From Roseicyclus marinus (GTDB taxonomy: Bacteria > Pseudomonadota > Alphaproteobacteria > Rhodobacterales > Rhodobacteraceae), in contig NZ_JASJOF010000003.1 of assembly GCF_030163795.1 (NCBI RefSeq), positions 295,501 through 359,500 on the forward strand: 64,000 nucleotides of DNA. Direction: 5' to 3'. Made by a program: the position numbers and the translations under genes. Every line of letters starts with the position of its first letter. Position 1 is the stretch's first letter. This document shows positions 7,531-15,840 of the stretch, one piece after another. The notes beneath the pieces are model-generated. The model had not been told where the DNA came from. It was given only the letters and a program-made list of their open reading frames with translations, and searched no databases.

Positions 7531-9934
7531 GGGCAAAAACCTTGAGCAGCGTCGTGGGCGGCATGCGCGCCAATCGCCAGGCCGGCAGCGCGGCAGCAAG
7601 GGCGGCAGCGCCCAGCGCAAGCAGGAAAAGCCGTAGCCAATCGGCAGGAAAAATAGACATCGGCAACCGCCAGCCAAAGGCCTCGACATTGACGACGGCC
7701 AGCAACACCCAAGCGAGGCAAAGACCCACCGGCAGCGCCAAGACAAAGGTCAGCGCGGCAAGGATTAGGCTCCGCGCCAGTTCGAACCGCGCCAATTGCG
7801 CGCGCGTCAGGCCAAGCGCCCAAACCGGCGCCAATTGCGGCAGGCGCATCCCTGCCAAGGTCAAAAGGCTGGTCAGAAGCGCGAAAGCGGCCACGCCCAA
7901 GGTCAAAACATTCAACGCACCGGTGATGCGGAAGGTCTGTTCGAACACTTGAAGCGAAAACCGCTTGATCTGAGTTTGGTTCACCACCGCTTCGGTCGGC
8001 AGGCCGAAGTCCTCGCGTAGCGCTGTCGCCAACCCGGCAACATCAGCCGGGGGCAGCCGCAACGCAAACCGGGTCTGCGGCGCGTCCGGAAACATGTCTG
8101 TAAAGCGGTTCAGACCCAAAATCGCCTGCGCCGCCGGATTGCCGTAATCCGAATAGACCCCAACGATGGGCAGGGTCAGCGCGGGCGCAAGCGTCAGGGC
8201 GTCACCCAAATCAAGATCGGCGAACCGTGCCAGTTGCTCGTTGATCAGCACCCCCTCGCCCGCGGCCAGATCATCCCAGGCGTTGGGCTGGGCCTGCAAG
8301 AGCGGCCAATTCTCTCGAAAAGTCGGGTGATCGGCCTGGCCAAAGACCTCGCCCGGACGACCTGCCAAGGGCCGCTCGACACTGGCGATCGGCAGGATCG
8401 CATCGACACGATCCCCAAGAAAGGCGCGCAGGCGCAAGGCTTCGTCACTGTCGGCGACGGTCACGTAAAGTTCGGCCGCAAGCCGTTGATCGAGCCAGCC
8501 GACGAAGGTGCCACGGAACGACCCAACCATGGTCGAGACGCCGATATTGGCCGCTAACGCGAGCAAAAGCGCCATCAGCGCCAGCGAAAGGCCGGGCAAT
8601 TGCTGGCGCGTGTCGGCAAAGAGCCATTGGCCCAAGGCGCCAGCCACGCTCTTGCTGGCCAGCCGCAGGATCAGGCCAAGGGTGGCTGGCAAGATCAACG
8701 CCGCGCCGACAAGCAGCGCGGCCAAGGTCGCAAAGCCGCTCAGGAGCGAGCCGCCCCAAAGGGCAAGGCCGATCGCTGCTCCAAACAGCAAAAGTGCCAC
8801 CAGCGCCTGCCGGCGCATGGCCCGGCCGGACGCGGTTGCCCAAGCGCGCGGGTTGGCGGGCGCGAGAAGCGGCAGGGCGGCGGTGCGCCGCAACGCCTGC
8901 GCCCCGGCCAGCGCCGCCCCGGCCAGCGTCATTCCCAGCGCAGACAGCGCCCAAATTGGGTCGAAACCGAGCGTTCCGGGGATCTGCGCGCCGTAAAGCC
9001 CGCGCAGAGTGCCCGCCACACCGGGCATGAGAGCGGCCGCGATAGCATAGCCGAGGATCAGACCGATCAGCCCGGAAAACAGGGCCAAACCAGCCAGTTC
9101 GACACCAAAAGAGATCAATATCGTCCGCAGCGGCAAGCCAAGCGCGCGCAGTGTCCGAACCGTCGCCCGACGTTGTTCGAAGGCAAGGCCGATGGCGGCA
9201 TGGACAATGAACAGGCCCACGGCAAAGGACAGGAGACCGAAGGCGGTCAGGTTCAGGTGGAAACTGTCGGTCAGCCGCCCGATATCGGCGGCACTGTCCG
9301 GTGGCTGAAGATGCAGATCGGTGGCCAGTGCCAGCGGCGGCAGGCCAACCGGTTGCGAAGGCGCGATCAGAAGGTAGCTGGGATCGGTTTGGCCAAGCAG
9401 GCGAGAGGCGGTTCCGATATCCGTGATTGCCGCACTAGGCGGGATCGTATCGCTGATCACGATCTCAGGCAGGCCGGGCGGAAGCGGCCCGCCAGCCGTT
9501 TCCTCCGTCATCAGGATCAGGCCGGGGTTCGTGAAAAATGCCGCGAGATCGAGTGTTTCATCCTGCAGCGCGGGGGGATCGGCCTCGGGCGGGGCTGTCA
9601 GCGGGTCGATCCCGAGCAGGCGCAGCCGCGCCTCGCCCAGGCGCAATTCGCCCGAGATAACGGGTGAGACCAGGTAGCCGGAACGGCGCAACGCGATGTA
9701 ATCGGCAAGGGGCACGTCCCCGCCGTTCGGCCCCGTCAGGCGCGACAGCCGATCCTGCCCAAGGGTCGCCGCGGCCTCGGCATAGCTGTCCCGGGCTTCG
9801 GCGTTGATGGCCTGCACCCCGGACCAGAGCGCCGTGGCAAGCGCCAGCCCCATGACCAGCGCGGCCAACTGTCCGGTATGGTGGCGCCAATGGGAAAACA
9901 GGGTCGAAAGCGCCGTATAGAGCATATCAAGCAC
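7520..9934 (-). CDS. ABC transporter permease, FtsX/LolC-like, double-length
   Basis: An 804-residue inner-membrane permease of the FtsX/MacB family, with two halves. An N-terminal membrane helix is followed by a periplasmic domain and three helices (around residues 240-370). A second set of helices comes near residues 385-480, then another periplasmic domain and C-terminal helices (LGVAAFALLTSLLTLAGM onward). The arrangement is typical of large AttF/AttG-type permeases thought to move lipids or lipoproteins mechanically rather than transport small solutes. It overlaps the ATPase gene by 8 bases and the AttH-like gene by 11, so the three probably work as one machine. Confidence 0.85.
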   Translation of the reverse strand: MLDMLYTALSTLFSHWRHHTGQLAALVMGLALATALWSGVQAINAEARDSYAEAAATLGQDRLSRLTGPNGGDVPLADYIALRRSGYLVSPVISGELRLGEARLRLLGIDPLTAPPEADPPALQDETLDLAAFFTNPGLILMTEETAGGPLPPGLPEIVISDTIPPSAAITDIGTASRLLGQTDPSYLLIAPSQPVGLPPLALATDLHLQPPDSAADIGRLTDSFHLNLTAFGLLSFAVGLFIVHAAIGLAFEQRRATVRTLRALGLPLRTILISFGVELAGLALFSGLIGLILGYAIAAALMPGVAGTLRGLYGAQIPGTLGFDPIWALSALGMTLAGAALAGAQALRRTAALPLLAPANPRAWATASGRAMRRQALVALLLFGAAIGLALWGGSLLSGFATLAALLVGAALILPATLGLILRLASKSVAGALGQWLFADTRQQLPGLSLALMALLLALAANIGVSTMVGSFRGTFVGWLDQRLAAELYVTVADSDEALRLRAFLGDRVDAILPIASVERPLAGRPGEVFGQADHPTFRENWPLLQAQPNAWDDLAAGEGVLINEQLARFADLDLGDALTLAPALTLPIVGVYSDYGNPAAQAILGLNRFTDMFPDAPQTRFALRLPPADVAGLATALREDFGLPTEAVVNQTQIKRFSLQVFEQTFRITGALNVLTLGVAAFALLTSLLTLAGMRLPQLAPVWALGLTRAQLARFELARSLILAALTFVLALPVGLCLAWVLLAVVNVEAFGWRLPMSIFPADWLRLFLLALGAAALAAALPAWRLARMPPTTLLKVFAHER

Positions 9935-10595
9935 CCTGCGCTGCCGCGGTCAGACTGCCGCGTGACAGATGCAGGCGACGGTCCAGCCTTGCGGCAAGCC
10001 GGGTGGAATGGGTGACCATCATCAGCGCCGCGCCCGTTTCCCGTACAAGGTCGAGCAACAGGTCGAGAACGGCATCCCCCGTCGCCTCGTCAAGATTGCC
10101 GGTGGGTTCATCGGCTAGGATCAGTGCAGGGCGATTGGCCAGCGCCCGCGCGATGGCCACGCGCTGTTGTTGTCCGCCCGAAAGCTCCTCGGGGTAGCGG
10201 GTGACGAGGGCGTCGATGCCGAGGCGGCGGGCCAGCATGGCGCAATGTTCCGGGTCGTGGCGACCCGACAGGCGCGCCTGAAAGGCGATATTGCTCGAAA
10301 CGGTCAGGGACGGGATCAGGTTGAATTGCTGGAACACCAGCCCGATCCTGTCCCGGCGGATCCGGGCGCGGCCGGTATCGTCGAGACCTGCCAGATCGAC
10401 CCCATCCAGCATGACAGAGCCGCCATCGGGTTGATCCAGCGCACCAATCAGGTGCAACAGAGTGCTTTTGCCCGAGCCGCTTTCACCAGTCAGGGCCAAC
10501 GTTTGTCCAGCGTCGAGTGTCAGGGACACGCCCTTCAGCACGTCGATGGGCCCATAGGCCTTGGTCAGGTTCTCGATGACGAGCAAGCTATCCAT
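9927..10595 (-). CDS. ABC transporter ATP-binding protein (LolD/MacB type)
   Basis: A 222-residue ATPase with all expected motifs: Walker A GESGSGKST (residues 37-45), the Q-loop region VFQQFNLIPSL, the signature LSGGQQQR, Walker B LILADEPTG and the switch histidine in MMVTHSTRLA. The VFQQFNLIPSLTV stretch and overall length place it in the LolD/MacB/FtsE group that partners FtsX-like permeases. It is the first gene of the operon with the permease, AttH-like protein and flavin protein. The promoter should lie in the 135 bases shared with the divergent hydrolase gene. Confidence 0.9.
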   Translation of the reverse strand: MDSLLVIENLTKAYGPIDVLKGVSLTLDAGQTLALTGESGSGKSTLLHLIGALDQPDGGSVMLDGVDLAGLDDTGRARIRRDRIGLVFQQFNLIPSLTVSSNIAFQARLSGRHDPEHCAMLARRLGIDALVTRYPEELSGGQQQRVAIARALANRPALILADEPTGNLDEATGDAVLDLLLDLVRETGAALMMVTHSTRLAARLDRRLHLSRGSLTAAAQGA

Positions 10596-10730
10596 GTTCT
10601 GTTACCTAGCGGATGGGTGGCGCAGAAAAAGGGGCGCCGTGGCCGGTGGGCTGCGGCAAAGCGGCGGTCTGGATGGTTGCATCCGACCGTCGCTTGCGCC
10701 TTGGTGGCGGAGAGGATGAGGGAGAGCGCC

Positions 10731-11543
10731 ATGCCGATCACGGATTGGGACGATGCCTATGCCAATGCCGCCCATATTCCGGGGGCGGAGCGGTTCCTGA
10801 CCGAATGGCCGGTGCGTACGGAAACCTTGCGCGATGCCCGGCGCCCCGTGACCCTGCGCTACGGAACCGGCGCGCGGCAGGTGATCGATCTGTATAGACC
10901 CGAAAGTGCTGTGCAGGGTCTTACCATCATCGTGCATGGCGGTTACTGGATGCGCTTTTCACCCGATGAATTCGGGTTTCTTGCCGCCGGGCCACTGGCG
11001 CATGGGCAGGCGGTCGCCATGGTGCGCTACACATTGGCACCCGAGGCGCGGATCGCTGACATCACGGCCGAGGTGGCCGCCGCCATCGCGATTGCAGCGC
11101 GTGAGGTGGCGGGCCCGATCCGGCTGGCGGGGCATTCCGCGGGCGGGCATCTGGTGACGCGCATGGTCTGCGCCGGGATGTTGCCCGAGGATTTGGCCGC
11201 GCGCATCGTGCATGTCCTGTCGGTGTCCGGAGTGCATGATCTGCGCCCGCTTCTGCGGACCCAGATGAACGCGACCCTGCGCCTCGATCCGGACGAGGCG
11301 TTGAGCGAAAGCCCCGCGTTGTTGCAGCCGCGCGAGGGGGTCCGCGTCACCTGTGCCGTCGGTGAGAACGAGCGCCCCGAATTCGTGCGGCAGACCGATC
11401 TATTGGCGAATATCTGGCATGGACTGGGGGCTGATATGGCGGCCCTGCATGTGCCGGGGCTGCATCATTTCGACGTGATCGACCCCTTGGCCGATCCTGA
11501 CGGGGTGCTGACGCGGTGCTTGCTGGATCAGAGTCTGCTGTAA
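10731..11543 (+). CDS. Alpha/beta hydrolase, kynurenine-formamidase-like
   Basis: A 270-residue alpha/beta hydrolase. The oxyanion-hole motif HGGYW is near residue 67. The nucleophile elbow is GHSAGGH, and the C-terminal histidine is in LHHFDVIDPL. The HGGYW plus GHSAGG combination is characteristic of the arylformamidase-like (KynB-type) esterases, so hydrolysis of an amide or ester such as N-formylkynurenine is plausible, but no tryptophan-degradation genes are nearby. The ATG at 10731 has a GGAGAG ribosome site just upstream and is preferred to an in-frame ATG at 10716. It is convergent with the MarR gene, overlapping by 16 bases. Confidence 0.75.
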   Translation: MPITDWDDAYANAAHIPGAERFLTEWPVRTETLRDARRPVTLRYGTGARQVIDLYRPESAVQGLTIIVHGGYWMRFSPDEFGFLAAGPLAHGQAVAMVRYTLAPEARIADITAEVAAAIAIAAREVAGPIRLAGHSAGGHLVTRMVCAGMLPEDLAARIVHVLSVSGVHDLRPLLRTQMNATLRLDPDEALSESPALLQPREGVRVTCAVGENERPEFVRQTDLLANIWHGLGADMAALHVPGLHHFDVIDPLADPDGVLTRCLLDQSLL

Positions 11544-11962
11544 AGATCGCCGATGGCGGTCTTGAGGCAGGCGCGATCCTCGGGGCCGAGATCGTCCAGA
11601 AGGGCCGATTCGACATCGCGGGCGGCCATGCGCAGGCGCGCGACCTCCTCGGTGCCCTTGTCGCTGAGTTGCACCACGAGCCGCCGCCGGTCGGCGCTGT
11701 CCCGGACAACGTGGATCATGTCGAGATCTTCGAGCCGGCGCTGGGCGCGGCTGACGCGGGCGGCATCCATCGCGGTGAGCGCGCAAAGCTGGTGACTGGA
11801 GCAGGGTTGATGCGACGGCAGCGCCATCATGATTCGCCATTCCGGAACCTGAAGCCCTGTGGCCCCCATGATCCGCTGAAAGGCGCGCGCCGCGATGACC
11901 GACATCTGGAACGGCAAGAAATCGGTCAGGTCGAAGGATAGGGTTTGGGCCTGGTCTTTCAC
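11528..11962 (-). CDS. MarR-family transcriptional regulator
   Basis: A 144-residue winged-helix regulator. The DNA-binding part runs from about residue 35 (VPEWRIMMALPSH) through the wing at about residue 90 (DSADRRRLVVQLSDKG), the classic MarR D-X-R-DRR wing pattern. MarR dimers usually repress and are released by small aromatic ligands. It shares its 3' end with the alpha/beta hydrolase. The hydrolase may be one of its targets, but the target is not shown by the sequence. Confidence 0.87.
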   Translation of the reverse strand: MKDQAQTLSFDLTDFLPFQMSVIAARAFQRIMGATGLQVPEWRIMMALPSHQPCSSHQLCALTAMDAARVSRAQRRLEDLDMIHVVRDSADRRRLVVQLSDKGTEEVARLRMAARDVESALLDDLGPEDRACLKTAIGDLYSRL

Positions 11963-12280
11963 GCGCCTACCGATTGTGCCGAGGTTTCATCATTCATCCC
12001 TGAGTTTAGCGCGCTCAATCGCGGATCGGCAAGCATTATGTAAGGCAAGATAGACAGATTGCGTGTTCGCCCCGAAGGACAGATCGCACCACCTTAGATT
12101 GCAGCGCGCCCAAATGCCCCACGATGTGCCGATGGACGGGACGCCGCAGCCTGACCGCCGGTCGGCGATTTGCGCAAAGTTTCCGATGATGAACAATGTT
12201 CTCGCCAAGGCGTCGAAATGCGACGCTTCGAACCCACTTTCCGTCTTGCCCAGACACAGCAAGCCCCGTATGTGCGGCGG
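11963..12280. other. Gene-free region upstream of serC
   Basis: A 318-base stretch between the divergent MarR and serC genes with no convincing coding frame. It must contain the MarR promoter at its left side and probably the serC promoter at its right. No tRNA or mobile-element ends were recognised. The right-hand end merges into the serC leader described separately. Confidence 0.5.
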
Positions 12281-12330
12281 TGGGACACCCCTCCCCAACG
12301 AGGGGCGTATATCTGTGAGGATATCAGATC
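12281..12330 (+). ncRNA. Structured serC mRNA leader (candidate serC RNA motif)
   Basis: The 50 bases before the serC start can form a hairpin CCCCT/AGGGG (12288-12292 with 12301-12305). A second element then holds the ribosome-binding site: ATCTG (12311-12315) pairs with CAGAT (12325-12329), leaving TGAGGATAT with its GAGG in the loop, two bases from the ATG. An alternative pairing ATATC (12309-12313) with GATAT (12320-12324) also exists. A conserved 'serC' leader motif is known upstream of serC in Alphaproteobacteria. I infer this is an example from position and layout, without a covariance search. Confidence 0.5.
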
Positions 12331-13512
12331 ATGGCACTTGAACACTCGGCGTCGCACGGCGTCGTGCGCAAACCTGAAACCCGGCCGGTCAATCCGCGGT
12401 TTTCTTCCGGCCCCTGCGCCAAACCCCCCGTTTACTCGCTGGACCTGCTTGCCGATGCGCCGCTCGGGCGCTCGCATCGCGCCGGTGTCGGCAAGGCCAA
12501 GCTGAAGGCCGCGATCGAGTTGACGCGCGAGATCCTCGGCGTTCCGGCCGATTACCGCATCGGGATCGTTCCGGCCTCGGACACGGGCGCGGTAGAGATG
12601 GCGATGTGGTCGCTGTTGGGCGCGCGGCCCTGCACCATGATCGCCTGGGAAAGCTTCGGCGAGGGTTGGGTGACCGATGCGGTCAAGCAGCTGAAGCTGG
12701 ATGCCAAGGTTCTGAAGGCCGATTACGGGCATATCGTCGATTTCGCGCAAGTCGATTTCGACACGGATGTGGTTTTCACCTGGAACGGCACGACATCGGG
12801 TGTGCGGCTGCCCAATGGCGATGCGATCCCGGCGGATCGCGCGGGCCTGACCATCTGCGACGCGACAAGCGCGGCCTTTGCGCAGGACCTGCCGTGGCAC
12901 AAGCTCGATGTCACCACCTTCTCCTGGCAGAAGGTGATGGGCGGCGAGGCGGCGCACGGGATGCTGATCCTGAGCCCCCGCGCGGTCGAGCGGCTGGAAA
13001 GCTACACGCCCGCATGGCCGATGCCCAAGATTTTCCGCATGACCAAGGGCGGCAAGCTGATCGAAGGGATTTTCGTCGGGGAGACGATCAACACGCCTTC
13101 GATGCTGGCAGTCGAGGATTACCTGGTCGCGTTGAACTGGGGCAAATCCATCGGCGGGCTGCCGGCGCTGATGGCGCGGGCCGATGCCAATGCGAAAGCG
13201 ATCTTCGACTTTTGCGCGGCGCGCGATTGGATCGACAATCTGGCTGTTGACCCTGCGACGCGGTCAAACACCAGCGTTTGCCTGAAATTCACCGATCCCC
13301 GGATCACGGACGGCGCGGCATTCGCCAAGGCCATCGCCAAGCGGCTGGAGGCCGAGGGCGTCGCGCTGGACGTGGGTTCCTATCGTGATGCGCCTGCGGG
13401 CCTGCGGATCTGGTGTGGGGCGACGGTCGAAACCTCGGATATCGAGGCGATGTTGCCCTGGCTCGACTGGGCGTTCCAGACCGAGATCGAGGCACTGGCC
13501 AAGGCGGCGTGA
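12331..13512 (+). CDS. serC: Phosphoserine aminotransferase
   Basis: A 393-residue PLP enzyme of the alphaproteobacterial SerC type. It converts 3-phosphohydroxypyruvate and glutamate to phosphoserine, the second step of serine synthesis. The segment [10 protein letters not shown] near residue 24 and the PLP lysine in [11 protein letters not shown] (Lys201) are clear. The start follows directly after the structured leader, whose loop supplies the ribosome site. It is followed by serA in the same direction after 141 bases holding two hairpins, so the two pathway genes are probably one transcript with possible processing in between. Confidence 0.95.
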   Translation: MALEHSASHGVVRKPETRPVNPRFSSGPCAKPPVYSLDLLADAPLGRSHRAGVGKAKLKAAIELTREILGVPADYRIGIVPASDTGAVEMAMWSLLGARPCTMIAWESFGEGWVTDAVKQLKLDAKVLKADYGHIVDFAQVDFDTDVVFTWNGTTSGVRLPNGDAIPADRAGLTICDATSAAFAQDLPWHKLDVTTFSWQKVMGGEAAHGMLILSPRAVERLESYTPAWPMPKIFRMTKGGKLIEGIFVGETINTPSMLAVEDYLVALNWGKSIGGLPALMARADANAKAIFDFCAARDWIDNLAVDPATRSNTSVCLKFTDPRITDGAAFAKAIAKRLEAEGVALDVGSYRDAPAGLRIWCGATVETSDIEAMLPWLDWAFQTEIEALAKAA

Positions 13513-13561
13513 GCATCGGTGCGCCGTGACGGGCGCATTGTCTCCCTTTTTCCGAAATCGC

Positions 13562-13626
13562 GGGTGCGCCTGAAGGCGCACCCAGCCCGACATCCCCAAT
13601 CCGTAGGGTGCGCCTTCAGGCGCACC
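13562..13626. repeat. Two mirrored palindromic hairpins between serC and serA
   Basis: The first palindrome, 13562-13583, has a 9-bp stem GGGTGCGCC/GGCGCACCC and loop TGAA. The second, 13606-13626, has the same stem (8 bp, plus one unpaired G) and loop TTCA, so it is the reverse complement of the first. They are separated by 22 bases. Each can fold alone, or the two can pair with each other over about 21 bp. The layout resembles a REP/BIME-type repeat unit. There is no T-run, so simple termination is unlikely. Effects on mRNA stability or on the serC:serA ratio are possible. Confidence 0.75.
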
Positions 13627-13653
13627 GCGACCCCATCATAAAGGACCACACCC

Positions 13654-15249
13654 ATGGCCCCCAAGGTTCTCATTTCCGACAGCCTGTCGGATGCCGCCGT
13701 CCAGATCTTCAAGGATCGCGGGATCGACGTGACCTTCGATCCGTCGATCGGCAAGGACAAGGACAAGCTCCTGTCGGTCATTCATGAATACGACGGTCTT
13801 GCCATCCGGTCGGCCAGCAAGGTCACCGAAAAGATCATCGCGGCGGCCACCAACCTCAAGGTGATCGGCCGTGCGGGCATCGGGGTCGACAATGTCGACA
13901 TTCCCGAGGCGTCGAAGAAGGGCATCATCGTGATGAACACGCCCTTTGGCAATTCGATCACGACCGCCGAACATGCCATCGCGATGATGTTCGCCGTCGC
14001 CCGCCAGATCCCCGAGGCCAATGCCTCGACCCATGCCGGGAAGTGGGAAAAGTCGCGCTTCATGGGCGTGGAATTGACCGGCAAGGTGCTGGCCGTGATC
14101 GGCGCGGGCAATATCGGGTCCATCGTTTGCGACCGGGCGCGCGGGCTGAAGATGAAAGTCGTGGCCTACGATCCCTTCCTGTCCGAGGATCGCGCCAAGC
14201 AGATGGGCGTGACCAAGCTGGAACTGGAGGATCTGCTCGCGCAGGCGGATTTCATCACGCTCCACGTCCCATATACGGAAAAGACCGCCAACATCCTGTC
14301 GGCCGAGAACCTGAAGAAGACGAAAAAGGGTGTGCGGATCATCAACTGCGCGCGCGGCGGTCTGGTCGACGAGGCGGCGCTGGCAGAGCTGATCAAATCC
14401 GGCCATGTCGCCGGCGCGGCTTTCGACGTGTTCAAGGAAGAACCGGCGACGGAAAACCCGCTGTTCAACCTGCCCAATGTCGTCGTCACCCCGCATCTGG
14501 GCGCAGCCACGACCGAGGCGCAGGAAAACGTCGCGCTGCAGGTGGCCGAACAGATGGCCGATTACCTGCTGACGGGGGCGGTGTCGAACGCGCTCAACAT
14601 GCCCTCGGTCACGGCGCAGGAGGCCGCGATCATGGGCCCGTGGCTGAAGCTCGCGGAACATCTGGGCGCATTCGTCGGCCAGCTGACCGATGAGCCGATC
14701 CAGTCCATCGAGGTGGTCTATAACGGCATCGCCAAGGACATGAACCTCAAGGCGCTGAATTGTGCCGCCATCGCGGGCGTGATGAAGGCCGCGAACCCGG
14801 ACGTGAACATGGTTTCGGCCCCGATCATGGCCAAGGAGCGGGGCGTCGAGCTATCGACCACCACGCAGGACAAGACCGGCGTTTTCGACGGCTATATTCG
14901 TCTGGTCGTCACCACGCCCACGCGGATGCGGTCCATCGCGGGCACGGTGTTCAGCGATGGCAAGCCGCGGTTCATCCAGATCAAGGGCATCAACATCGAT
15001 GCCGAGATCGGGCAGCACATGCTTTACACCACCAACAAGGACGTGCCGGGCATCATCGGGACGCTGGGCCAGACCTTGGGCGAGAATGGCGTGAACATCG
15101 CCAATTTCACCCTTGGCCGGTCGGTGCGCGAGGGCGAGGCCATCGCGCTTTTGTATCTCGACGAACAGCCGCCCGTCGCGGTTCTGGACAAGCTCAAGGC
15201 CACGGGCCTGTTCCAGCAGGTTCGCCCGCTGCAGTTCGACGCGGCCTGA
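13654..15249 (+). CDS. serA: D-3-phosphoglycerate dehydrogenase
   Basis: A 531-residue long-form SerA, catalysing the first committed step of serine synthesis. It has the 2-hydroxyacid dehydrogenase signature GRAGIGVDNVDIPEA, the NAD-binding motif VIGAGNIGS, and the catalytic region with INCARGGLVDEAAL and the histidine in VVTPHLGAAT. A C-terminal extension follows, with an intervening domain and an ACT domain (DVPGIIGTLGQTLGENGVNI), the usual serine-sensing module. Length matches the ~525-530-residue family form. It lies downstream of serC and is closed by a strong terminator 16 bases after the stop. Confidence 0.96.
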   Translation: MAPKVLISDSLSDAAVQIFKDRGIDVTFDPSIGKDKDKLLSVIHEYDGLAIRSASKVTEKIIAAATNLKVIGRAGIGVDNVDIPEASKKGIIVMNTPFGNSITTAEHAIAMMFAVARQIPEANASTHAGKWEKSRFMGVELTGKVLAVIGAGNIGSIVCDRARGLKMKVVAYDPFLSEDRAKQMGVTKLELEDLLAQADFITLHVPYTEKTANILSAENLKKTKKGVRIINCARGGLVDEAALAELIKSGHVAGAAFDVFKEEPATENPLFNLPNVVVTPHLGAATTEAQENVALQVAEQMADYLLTGAVSNALNMPSVTAQEAAIMGPWLKLAEHLGAFVGQLTDEPIQSIEVVYNGIAKDMNLKALNCAAIAGVMKAANPDVNMVSAPIMAKERGVELSTTTQDKTGVFDGYIRLVVTTPTRMRSIAGTVFSDGKPRFIQIKGINIDAEIGQHMLYTTNKDVPGIIGTLGQTLGENGVNIANFTLGRSVREGEAIALLYLDEQPPVAVLDKLKATGLFQQVRPLQFDAA

Positions 15250-15265
15250 TCCGCTGCGACCCCTT

Positions 15266-15300
15266 GGGCCTGCCGCATGCTTGCGGCGGGCCCTTCTTTT
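15266..15300 (+). terminator. Rho-independent terminator after serA
   Basis: An 11-bp stem (15266-15276 with 15283-15293, one G-T pair, loop ATGCTT) is followed by TTCTTTT. It is well placed to end the serC-serA transcript. Confidence 0.85.
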
Positions 15301-15342
15301 GCGCATGGTTTGGTGCATGTGCAACGATCTGGCGGGGTGAAG

Positions 15343-15816
15343 ATGCCCGATCCCTTCGTTCTGGACGGCTTTTTGCCCTATCGCGTGACCGTCACTGCCG
15401 GGCGGCTCAGCCGCGAGTTTTCCCGTGTCTACCAGGAACGCTTTGGCCTGAGCCGGGCGGAATGGCGCGTCATGGCGCATCTGAGCCAGGAGGCCGAGGT
15501 GTCGGTGCGCGAGATCCATGCCCGCGTCGACATGGACAAGTCCAAGGTCAGCCGCGCCGCCACCCGTCTGGAAGAGGCGGGGATCGTCACCAAACGCATC
15601 AGCGATCATGACCGGCGGCTGGTCGTTCTGGCCCTGACCGAAAAAGGTGCCGCGATGATGGCCGAATTGGCCGAGGCGGCGCAGTCCTATCACGCCGAGC
15701 TGATCAAGCGGTTGGGGGCGGGCGCGCAGGATTTTCTTGCCGGGCTCGACGATCTGGGACGGGACAGGGAAACGCAGCGTCACGCTGGCCAAAGGCCGCC
15801 AAAGGATGGCCAATAG
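15343..15816 (+). CDS. MarR-family transcriptional regulator
   Basis: A 157-residue MarR regulator starting at ATG 15343. The winged helix runs through LSRAEWRVMAHLS, the recognition helix MDKSKVSRAATRLEEAG and the wing ISDHDRRLVVLALTEKG. The tail after about residue 145 is polar and poorly ordered. It lies 24 bases upstream of the thiolase gene in the same direction, so the two probably form one operon. Control of acyl-CoA metabolism in response to an acyl-CoA or aromatic ligand is a reasonable inference. Confidence 0.87.
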   Translation: MPDPFVLDGFLPYRVTVTAGRLSREFSRVYQERFGLSRAEWRVMAHLSQEAEVSVREIHARVDMDKSKVSRAATRLEEAGIVTKRISDHDRRLVVLALTEKGAAMMAELAEAAQSYHAELIKRLGAGAQDFLAGLDDLGRDRETQRHAGQRPPKDGQ

Positions 15817-15840
15817 GCCAAGCAAGGGAGGGAGAAGACC

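Noticed and set aside
11963-12280. A tRNA or a known metabolite riboswitch in the region upstream of serC
   Set aside because: No cloverleaf with conserved T-loop was found, and no SAM or glycine riboswitch consensus. Only the final hairpins before serC are credible.
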